A stretch of DNA of 8,635 nt from Planctomycetota bacterium (GTDB lineage Bacteria > Planctomycetota > Planctomycetia > Planctomycetales > Planctomycetaceae), in contig JAQBZS010000251.1 in the NCBI GenBank assembly GCA_027622115.1, forward strand, positions 1 through 8,635, in the 5' to 3' direction. The notes beneath the pieces are model-generated. The model worked only from the letters and a program-made list of their open reading frames with translations. It did no database searches and was not told where the DNA came from. Shown one piece after another: positions 1 to 8,100 of the stretch (its first letter is position 1; each line of letters begins with the position of its first letter). Made by a program: the position numbers and the translations under genes.

Positions 1-6
1 GATGTC

Positions 7-45
7 GCTGGCGGACTCATATAGCACCTAAGAGTCTGCGCCAGC
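7..45. repeat. Imperfect inverted repeat / potential hairpin
   Basis: The left arm is GCTGGCG followed by GACTC (7-18). The right arm is GAGTC, a two-base TG bulge, then CGCCAGC (32-45). This gives a 7-bp and a 5-bp helix separated by a bulge, around a 13-base loop. It is followed at once by a second small hairpin (46-56, stem CCGC/GCGG, loop GAA). There is no T run on either side, so it is not a standard intrinsic terminator. It could be the end of a degraded mobile element, or an RNA structure in the 3' region of the leftward transcript. The pairing is visible; the role is unknown. Confidence 0.5.
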
Positions 46-92
46 CCGCGAAGCGGTTAAGTTCAACGAATTAATTCTCACCGGCAAGAACC

Positions 93-245
93 GGGAATAA
101 TGTGAATACCACGGCATTACCACTGGTTCGCGAAGAATTATCCCGAATGGCTGGTCGGGTTTATCGCGGGTTTCGGAGATGTTATCGCCGGCTGAGTTTC
201 GATCAAGCAAAACCGGGGATAATGTCGGCACTACAGGATAATGTG
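93..245. repeat. Cluster of short GGATAATG-like motifs on both strands
   Basis: The plus strand has GGGAATAATGTG (93-104), GGGGATAATGTC (215-226) and GGATAATGTG (236-245). The minus strand has GGGATAATTC (135-144) and the looser relatives CCGCGATAAA (160-169) and CCGGCGATAACATC (178-191). The copies are irregularly spaced, so this is neither a tandem repeat nor a CRISPR array. The recurrence in both orientations within about 150 bases, in DNA with no gene, is compatible with remnants of a mobile element or with a cluster of protein-binding sites. I cannot choose between these, and chance recurrence of such a short motif is not excluded. Confidence 0.35.
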
Positions 246-323
246 TGGGCGGGATCGTGGTCGTGTTTGGCCAGTGGGGGAGTCGTTGTAGGTTCCATGG
301 TGGCTTCCCGCTTTGGTTAACCG

Positions 324-1787
324 TCAGCCGAATAGGTCGAGGACCGGTCGCCCCTTGCCGTCTTCTGTGGCGTAGAACGGTCGGCGTTCGACGTCGAAGG
401 CTGTCTGGGGACTGATACCCATGGCGTGGAAGATCGTGGCGTGCATGTCCGAGACCGATACCGGATTCTTGATCGCCAAGCACGGGCGTTCCGGTGCGGA
501 TTCGCCGTATAGGTGCCCCTGTTTCACGCCGCCGCCGAACATCAACACGGACGACGCTCCCGTGAAGTGTCGATGTAATCCGTAATGCTTGATGTCTTGC
601 AGTGTGTTGACTTTGAATGTGGCTTGGTCGCGGGCGTTTGATCCGGGCACGCCTTCGATGATCATGTCGCGGCTGAATTCACTCGCCAACACGATCAGCG
701 TGCGATCCAGCAAGCCGCGGGCTTCCAAGTCCAGGATTAACTGCGAAATCGGCGCGTCGATTTCCTTGTGCAGTCGGTCGAGTGTCGTGTGTCCGCTGTT
801 GTGCGTGTCGAAGTGAATGAACGGAATGTACTCGGTGGTGACTTCCACGTAGCGAGCACCGGATTCCACCAATCGCCTCGCCAAGAGACAGCCTTGGCCG
901 AAGCGGCCGGTGTTGTACTTCTCGAAGCTGTCTTGCGGTTCCAAGGCGATGTCAAACGCGGCTCGTTCTTTGGCACTTAGCAAGCGGTTCGCGTTCTCCA
1001 AGGCGCGTAACATCGATTGCTGTTGATAGTCGGACAGGTATTTGCGATTGGGGCTGCCGTCCACCAGCTTGCGAAAGAACTTGTATCGATTCTGGAAACG
1101 TGCGGGCTGCATGTCTCGCGGCGGCCTGACGGCTTTGGCGGCTTGATCGGGGTACGGCAGGTTCATCGGCCCGAACTCGCTGCCGAAGAAGCCGGCTTGC
1201 GTGAACGCCTTGATCTCTTCGTTCTCGCCGATGCCTTCGAGCCGCTGGCCGATGTTGATGAACGGTGGGATGACGGGATTCTTCGGACCCAACACGCGAG
1301 CCATCCAGGCCCCGATGTGCGGGCAGGCGACGGTCTGCGGCGGGACGTATCCGGTGTGCCAATGGTACTGATGCCGCGAATGCAGAATGTGTCCGAGGTC
1401 CGGCAACACGTGAGACCGAATCAGCGTGCCGCGGTCCATCACGCCGGCGATCCGCTCCAAACCTGCGCAGATCTTGATGTTGTCGACTGCGGTATCGATG
1501 GCTGGAAACGTGCTGATGACCTTTTCAACCGGCGTGCCGACTTCGAAGGGATGGTAGCGTTTTGGATCGAAGGTCTCGGGAGCCGCCATGCCGCCGGCCA
1601 TCCAGAGCACGATGCACGCGTCGGCTTTGGGTATTGGGTGTTGGACCTCGTGGTTGTCTGCGGCGGTTAGTAGCCGAGGTTCGCCGGACATCCAGGCGGC
1701 GGCTGAACCGGCTGCGAGTTGCTTCAGAAGCGTTCGCCGGGCGACGTGTTCGTGGTTTCGGCTTGAGTCGTTGGGGTGAGGCGACAT
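324..1787 (-). CDS. DUF1501 family protein with Tat signal (alkaline phosphatase/sulfatase-like fold)
   Basis: This is a complete 487-residue protein, of normal length for DUF1501. The N-terminus carries a twin-arginine signal: ARRTLLK at residues 16-22, followed by an alanine-rich hydrophobic stretch (24-33), so export in a folded state is expected. The DUF1501 body starts near residue 55. Visible family features are GGM with ETFDPK (65-76), the RFGQGCLLARRLVESGARYVEV region (295-316), FDTH at 326-329 with H333, SEFSRD at 369-374 where SEFGR is usual, HYGLHRHF at 401-408, GGGVKQG at 418-424 and DMHATIFHAMGI at 447-458. The family is related in fold to sulfatases and alkaline phosphatases and is greatly expanded in Planctomycetes; its substrate is unknown. 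The ATG at 1785-1787 is chosen because it precedes the Tat motif at the normal distance and has a GAGGAA sequence just upstream. The WD40 gene lies 369 bp upstream on the same strand. Family assignment is confident; activity is not known. Confidence 0.95.
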   Translation of the reverse strand: MSPHPNDSSRNHEHVARRTLLKQLAAGSAAAWMSGEPRLLTAADNHEVQHPIPKADACIVLWMAGGMAAPETFDPKRYHPFEVGTPVEKVISTFPAIDTAVDNIKICAGLERIAGVMDRGTLIRSHVLPDLGHILHSRHQYHWHTGYVPPQTVACPHIGAWMARVLGPKNPVIPPFINIGQRLEGIGENEEIKAFTQAGFFGSEFGPMNLPYPDQAAKAVRPPRDMQPARFQNRYKFFRKLVDGSPNRKYLSDYQQQSMLRALENANRLLSAKERAAFDIALEPQDSFEKYNTGRFGQGCLLARRLVESGARYVEVTTEYIPFIHFDTHNSGHTTLDRLHKEIDAPISQLILDLEARGLLDRTLIVLASEFSRDMIIEGVPGSNARDQATFKVNTLQDIKHYGLHRHFTGASSVLMFGGGVKQGHLYGESAPERPCLAIKNPVSVSDMHATIFHAMGISPQTAFDVERRPFYATEDGKGRPVLDLFG

Positions 1788-1791
1788 GGTA

Positions 1792-1797
1792 TTCCTC
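1792..1797 (-). promoter_or_regulatory. Shine-Dalgarno sequence of the DUF1501 gene
   Basis: On the minus strand GAGGAA lies four bases before the ATG at 1785-1787 (GAGG core, six bases). It supports this start over the other in-frame candidates and leaves room for the complete twin-arginine signal. Only about 30 bases separate the start codon from the first unit of the tandem repeat array, so any promoter of this gene alone must lie in the array or beyond it. Confidence 0.65.
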
Positions 1798-1817
1798 GGG
1801 TGTGGGCTGGTGCCGGT

Positions 1818-2132
1818 GTAGCTGGTCAGTCGTTGCTACCACCGACGCGGGGTCGGTGGAGTGCGTGTTTGACGTCACGGTGTTGTAGCTTTTCAGTCCT
1901 TGCTACCACCGACGCGGGGTCGGTGGAGTGCGTGTTTGACGTCACGGTGTTGTAGCTGGTCAGTCGTTGCTACCACCGACGCGGGGTCGGTGGAGTGCGT
2001 GTTTGGCGTTACAGTGTTGTAGCTTTTCAGTCGTGGCTACCACCGACACGGGGTCGGTGGAGTGCGTGTTTAACGTCACGGGATTGTAGCTGGTCAGTCG
2101 TGGCTGCCACCGACACGGGGTCGGTGGAGTGC
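1818..2132. repeat. 67-bp tandem repeat array, 4.7 copies, with two inverted repeats per unit
   Basis: Units start at 1818, 1885, 1952, 2019 and 2086, a strict 67-bp period; the fifth breaks off near 2132. Each unit has three parts. First is GTAGC-N12-GCTAC (in unit 1, 1818-1839), imperfect only in unit 5. Second is CCACCGAC-N5-GTCGGTGG, a perfect 8-bp stem in all five copies (1839-1859, 1906-1926, 1973-1993, 2040-2060, 2107-2127). Third is a spacer of about 25 bases which in units 1 and 2 contains the palindrome TGACGTCA. Units 1, 3 and 5 begin GTAGCTGGTCAGT, while units 2 and 4 begin GTAGCTTTTCAGT, so two subtypes alternate. The 5-base loop is GCGGG in units 1-3 and ACGGG in units 4-5. A period of 67 is not a multiple of three, which argues against a coding role. 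No T run follows the stems, so they are not standard terminators. Possible roles are RNA processing or stability of a leftward message, protein binding, or a non-functional expanding repeat. Confidence 0.95.
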
Positions 2133-2156
2133 ATATAGACTTCTCCGCTGAATCGT

Positions 2157-5100
2157 TTATCGCGCATAGGGCGGGACGATGATGCGGATGACTCGGGTGT
2201 CGTTGGTGCCGATTAGGATTTCCGTGCCGTCGGGGTTGTAGGCCATCGAATAGGCGGACGCCGCCGGAAGCTGTTGATGGAATGCGATGGCGCTGTTGGA
2301 TGCCGTCCAGATGAATAACTTGCCGGAATAGTCCAACGTGGCGATGCGCCCGAAAGCGGGGTTGTAGGTCACCGCGTAGATCGTGTGGTTGTGACCTTCG
2401 ATCGAGCGGACGAGCTTGTTTTCTTCGCTGCCCCAGTTCCAGCCTTGCCATTTACGTCCCGAGCCTCCCGAAATGATGGCGTTGCCGTCATTCGAATAGA
2501 CCAGGGAATAGACCGGGCCGTCGACGTCCTCGTCCAATGCTTGGAATTGCTTGACCACCGGCGGCTCCGGCTTTTTCGGTTCAGTCTTGGGATCGTCCTT
2601 CTTCGCGGGCTCGGCTTTCTTTTCGGGCTCTTTCTTCTTTTCTTGGGCCCATTGCCGAATCGTGCCGCCTGCATCCGCGCTTGCGAATTGCAGGCCGTTT
2701 GGATGTATCGAAACCGAATAGATCGGTCGTTCGTGGCCGTTTAGTTCGTGCTGCAACTTGCCCGTTTCAGCGTCCCACACGCGGAGCGTCTTGTCGGCAC
2801 CGCCGCCGGCGATGACTTTGTTGTCGTTCGAAACTTGCACGCAGTAGACCGGGCCGATGTGTTCGCTCAATTCGTGTCGAGGTCCGATATCGGCTGCGTA
2901 GTAGCGTTTCAGCTTTTGGTCGGCACTGACGCTGTACAGAGTTCGGTTGTCGGCCGCGAGCGACAAGCCCACGGGGGCTCCTGTGTTGCCGTGAGCTTCG
3001 TGAGTCAACTCCAAGACCGGCTTGCCGTCGACTTGTGTGACACCGTAGTTGCGGATGATCAGGTCCGCGCCCGCGACGACCACCTTGCCGTTGCCGGCCA
3101 CGACTTTCGTCAACGCGACCGGTGCTTTTACCGGCGCGATCGGCGAACCATCCGCCGTGTTCCATAACCGGACAAACGTGTCGGCTCCAACGGCGGCGAG
3201 CAGTAGGCCGTCGGGGCTGAGCGAGATCGCCGAGACCGCTCCGGTGCTACCCGCGAACTTGCGGACGGTCTTGCCGTCTTCCCAGGCGATGATCGTATTG
3301 TCGGCTCCGGTTGAATACGTCTGCTTGCCGTCGACCGACATGGCGAGTCCGTTCACTTGGCCGGTGTGCGCTTTCAGGATGCCTTGGCAAGTCGCCGTCC
3401 AGCGGCGGACGGTTTTGTCGGTGCTGGCCGAGACGATCAGGTTGCCGTCGCCCGACATCGCGACCGAGTGGATCGTGCCTGTGTGACCGACGAAACGCTC
3501 GCGGACTTGGCTGGTCACGGCGTCGATCAAGTGGACTTGATTGTCCGCTGTTGCAGCGGCGATCACGGTGGCGTCGTGGTTCACGGCGATGTCGTGGACT
3601 GCCGCGACGTTCATGAACGTGGCCTTGGCGGCGACGTCTGCGGCAGCGTTGGCGGCGGGCCAGTCCCAGACTCGGACGGATTTGTCCGCGCCGGCCGTGA
3701 TGATGCTCTTGCCGTCCGGACTCAGTTTGACGTCGTTGATGACTCCGGCGTTGCCCGAAAACGTTCGCACGGCCTTGTTGTCGGCGAAGGACCATTGCCG
3801 CAGCTTGTTGTCCGCGTGCGATGCGATTACCGACTTGCCGTCGGGCGCGTAAACGACTCGCTTGATTAAACCGGCAAGCGTGAAGACTTGTTTTAGGTTG
3901 GATTCGAACAAGTAGCCGTTATTGTCGGAACCTGCCGCCACGAGCGTTTTGTTGTCCGGTGCCCAGACCAAGTCGCTCACGATGGCCGGTGAGGCCATGT
4001 CATCGAGGAGTTGGCTGGTTTCGGTTGAATAGACGCGGATGTGCTTGTCGGTTCCGCTGACGGCCACGGCTCCGTCCGCGCGAAATGCCAATCCGGCGAC
4101 AACCGCCGGCGTGGCGATGTTCTTGATCGCTCCGGCCGCGGCGAGGTTCCACACAAGGAAATTCTTGACCGTGGCGTTGGCGTCGCCACCAGCTGTGAAT
4201 TGCTTGCTATCGGGTCGTACGGCGAGACGACTTGGGGCAGCCGGGGCGCCGGTGAAGTCGCGAACTTTCGTGCCGGCCATGTCCCACAGGCGAATGACGT
4301 TGTCGGCTCCGGCGGTGAGTAGTCCGGTTCCGTCCGGCAACATGGCCAGGTCGTTGATGCGGTTGCCCGGGACAACGACGAGTTTCCCGGCGGAAACCGG
4401 CCAGATGCGAGCGGTCTTGTCCGAGCCGGCGCTGACCACGGTTTGGCCGTCGGCTGAAAGGTACACATCGGCGAGCCCCGTTTGGCCCGTGAAGCGTTGC
4501 AATTCCTTGCCGCTTTCCCAGTCCCACACGCGGACGATGTTGTCGTCGCTGACCGTGGCGACTCGGCCGAGTTCCGTGTTGATGTGCATGCCACGAATGG
4601 GCACGGTGATGGTGATGAGCTTGGCAGGATTGCCGTTGGCAAAGTCCCACGAGCGCACGGTCTTGTCTTCGCTGGACGCGACGATGAACTTCGAGTCGGA
4701 ACTCACGGCGACGTCGGTCACCGGGCCTTGGCATTCGGCTCGCGAAAACGCCGCCGTTCCCGCAGGCAATGCCCATTTGCGAACGGTCTTGTCGGCTCCA
4801 CCGCTGACGAGGAAGTTGCCGTCCGGCGAATACTCGACCGCCGTGACCGCTCCTTGGTGCCCGACAAGCAACCGCAGGAACGACACCGACACAAGTTGTG
4901 CGGCGTTGGTCGCACCGCCGAGCAGCAGTTTGGTGCCGTCGGTTGTGAACGCTGCAGAAGTCACGCCGTCGGCGACCAGGATGTCCTCAAGCAGTCGAGC
5001 GTCCGTCGTATTGAAGATGCGGACGTGCTTGTCGGCGCTGCCGGCCGCGAGCTGCGTGTTGTCCGCGCTGAATGCCACGCTGGTCACGGGCACGGTCAAC

Positions 5101-8100
5101 TGAATCTTCGGCGGCATGGCCTGCGCGTTGTCGAGTCGCCAGAAGTGCAGGAAATTTTCCGCAGCACCGGCGGCGACTTGCATGTTGTCGGCTCGCACGG
5201 CCACGCACTGAATCGCCGCCAAGGCACCGGAGAAGGTCTTGACTTGGGCACCGGCGAGATCGAATTGTTTGACGAGTTTGTCGGCACCACCACTGATGAT
5301 GTGCGTCCCGGTGGGATTGAACGTGAGGCAGTTCGCTCCGCCATCGTGAGCTGCGATAATGTGCGTGGCGGAAACGGGTGATTGCCGCAGCGTGCCGTCT
5401 TGTGCGACCGACATCACGATCTTGCCCGTGGCGTCAAACGCGGAACCGACAACCGGCTTGGTGTGATCCGTGAAGGACTGCAACACCTTGGCGGACGCCA
5501 GATGCCACACGCGAACGATGTTGTCGTCGCTGCCCGTGACGACGCGGAGTCCATCGGGAGACGGGTTCACCGAGCGCACGATCGCCGGATGCACGAAGCT
5601 GCCGATGGAGTTGCCGTCGGCGGCATTCCAGGCCCGCACGGTCTTGTCCACGGACGCCGCAAAGATCTTGGTGCTATCCGCCGAGATTGCGACGCCCGTG
5701 ACTTCAGCCGTGACGCCGGTCAAGGCTCGAATCTGATTGCCGGCCGTGGGGCTCCAGAGTTGGACGTTTTTGTCCATCGTGCCCGTCAGCACGCTGGCCG
5801 CATTGGGTGCATAGGCCACGCAGGTCACGGGACCGACCGAGACACTCACCACGCGTTGCATCGCCAGTTTGGCCACTCGCACGCTGTTGTCCGACGAACC
5901 GACGATGACCGTCTTGTCATCAATGCCGAAGCTGACGGCGTTGGGCGTGGCCGGCTTCGTCACGACGAATTCCAGCAATTGACCCATCAAGTCCCACGCT
6001 CGCACGCTGCCGTCCGACGAACCCGCGATGACTCGCAAGTTGTCGCGGCTAATCGACACGCTTGTCACTGCGGCCTGATGTCCGGCCAGCGTAGCAGTCA
6101 CCGTGCCGTTGGCGGGGTTGTAGAGCTTGACGAGCTTGTCTTGGCCGCCGACCGCGATGAATTTGCCGTCCGGGCTGGCGGCGACACACGACACCGGCGT
6201 GGCGTGGACGATATTGCGAGTTTCCTTGCCGTCGGCGCGATTCCACAACTTGACGGTGCCGTCGGAGGAACCCGTCACGATCACATTTCCCGCGCCGGTC
6301 AACGCCAGTGACGTAATGCCCTGAGCGTGCCCGGTGACCGTCTGCATGTCGGGCTTCTCTTTGTCGGCGGGCAGCAGGCTCCAAATCTTGATCGACTTAT
6401 CCGCGCTGCCGGACACGAGGCCGTTGTTGTCCGGTGTCCAGGCCAGCCCGGTAACGGCTCCGGTGTGGCCTTTGTATTCCGCCAGCATCTTGCCGTCCGC
6501 GACGTTCCAAATTCGGATCACGTTGTCCGCTCCGCCGGTCGCGACTTGAGCGTTGTCGCCCTTCCAGGCGATCGACGTCACGGCCGAGGGATGCCCGATG
6601 GTCCACACGTCGGCACCATCGGCGAGCTTCCACAGTCGCAGCGACGCACCGCCGCCCGTCGCGGCGATGAGCCCGTTGGGACTGAGCGCCACGGCGGCAA
6701 CCGGTTTGGTGTGTCCCTTTTGTTGGCGAGTTGCGGTCGGGACATCCCACAGCCGCAGCTTGCCGTCCGCACCGACCGACGCGATCTGGTTGCTTTGCGG
6801 ATGCACGGCGAGTCCGTTGACCGAGCCGGGATGGGCTCCGACATGCGCGACGACCGTACCTTTGACGAGGTCGATCGTCGTGAGAATTCCGCTGTCCGTG
6901 CCCACGACGGCCAGTTTGTTGTCAGCCGACATCGCCAGCGACTTCACCACGCCGGGCAGATCGGCGGCCAACAAACGCACGCCGTCTCCGTTGAACAAGC
7001 GGACGGATTTGTCGTCCAACGCGAACAAGACCTGCTTGCCGTCGGTGCTCGACGCGAACGCCGTGATCACGCCGTCCACCTTCGCGAGTTGCGTGCCGGA
7101 GGCGATTGGCAGTTGCCACAGTTTGATCGTGCCGTCCGCGCTGCTGGTGGCCATCTGCGGATTCGCTGGATGAAAGGCCACGCCCGTGATCGCGGCGTCG
7201 TGAGCGACCACGCTGCCCTCGACCGCGCCGGAGGCCGGATTCCAGACCGCCAGTCGACCACTCGCGTCACCGGTGGCCGCGCGTTTCCCGTCCTTCGCGA
7301 TGGCGACGGCTTGAACCGGCTTGTCATGCCCTTTGAATGTTGCCGCCGCCGCTTTGGTCTCGAAATTCCAGACGACCGCATCGACGCCCTTGCCTTCGAC
7401 TTTCGCGGCACCGGCGAGGACTCCGATTTTCCCGTCGCCTGACAACGCAACCAACGAGCCCGGTTGATTCTCGTCGCCCAGCACTTGCGGAGCTTCCGGC
7501 AATCGCCACTCGCGAATCGTGCCGTCAATTCCAGACGTCGCAACTCGCGGCTCTTTCGGATGAAAGGCGATCGCATGCACAATGCCTGCATGTCCCTGGA
7601 TCGCAGCCAGCGGGCTCCAATCCTTCGCATTCCAGAATCGCAATTCGCCGGTGGCGTTTCCGGACGCCAACACGCTGTTGTCTGCATTCAAACGCAATGC
7701 ATTCACCGTGCCGATGTGGCCAGCCAGCTTCTTGGCCTGCTCGCCCGTCACGCCGTCGTAAACCAGCAACGCCGCGTCCGCCGCTCCGGTGATGATCTGC
7801 TTGCCGTCGCTCGTCACCGCCAGCCGTTGCACGGGTTGTGCGTTTCCGGCGAGCGTCTTGTCCGGCACGATCGGCAGCGACCAATACTTCAGCAGCCCGT
7901 CGATGCCGGTCGAGACCAGCACCTTTTCTTTGGGGTGATACGCCAATCCGCTGATTCCGCCCGTGTGGGCTCCAATGCTGATCGGGACGGCAGCGACCTT
8001 GGCTCCTTCTTCGGGAGTTGGCACGATCGTGATCAAGCCGGTCACGTCTCCCACGGCAATTTGCTTGCTGTCCGCCGGCACGGCCAACTTCTGCGGCGGC

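Larger units (their letters stand above)
1..323. other. Intergenic DNA downstream of the DUF1501 gene, no convincing gene
   Basis: I see no credible coding region here. A 72-codon open frame on the plus strand (102-320) has no recognisable domain and no good ribosome binding site, and it runs through short repeated motifs, so I treat it as chance. The stretch is less GC-rich than the flanking genes around 60-110. It holds an imperfect inverted repeat (7-45), a small perfect hairpin CCGC-GAA-GCGG (46-56), and a cluster of GGATAATG-like motifs (93-245). No classical terminator (GC stem followed by a T run in the leftward direction) is evident immediately after the DUF1501 stop codon at 324-326. 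Confidence 0.7.
1788..2156. other. Intergenic region between WD40 and DUF1501 genes
   Basis: This 369-bp gap holds the 67-bp tandem array (1818-2132) flanked by about 24 unique bases on the WD40 side and about 30 on the DUF1501 side. The DUF1501-side flank carries the ribosome binding site. I found no convincing -35/-10 pair in the leftward direction. The TATATG-like string on the minus strand near 2131-2137 lacks a suitably spaced partner. Whether the two genes share a transcript is therefore open. Confidence 0.7.

Noticed and set aside
7..70. Integron attC site, suggested by the adjacent inverted repeats and GTTAAGTT near 57
   Set aside because: The paired outer and inner core boxes of attC are not present in the right order, and no integron gene is nearby.
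102..320. 72-codon open frame on the plus strand near the left end
   Set aside because: No recognisable domain and no clear ribosome binding site, and it overlaps the short repeated motifs.
1839..1859. Intrinsic terminator formed by the GC-rich stem
   Set aside because: No T run follows the stem in either direction, and five identical stems in series are not typical of a terminator. A partial or factor-dependent effect is not excluded.
1818..2132. CRISPR array
   Set aside because: The units are contiguous 67-bp copies. The parts between the conserved stems are themselves repeated and not unique spacers, and no cas gene is in view.
1818..2451. Small proteins reading through the tandem array (NTHSTDPxSVVATT-like translations)
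   Set aside because: The 67-bp period shifts the frame with every unit, the frames overlap the well-supported WD40 and DUF1501 genes out of phase, and no ribosome binding site supports them.
4039..5103. 354-codon plus-strand open frame opposite the WD40 gene
   Set aside because: It is repetitive only because the opposite strand encodes WD40 blades, and it shows no family signature or initiation signal.
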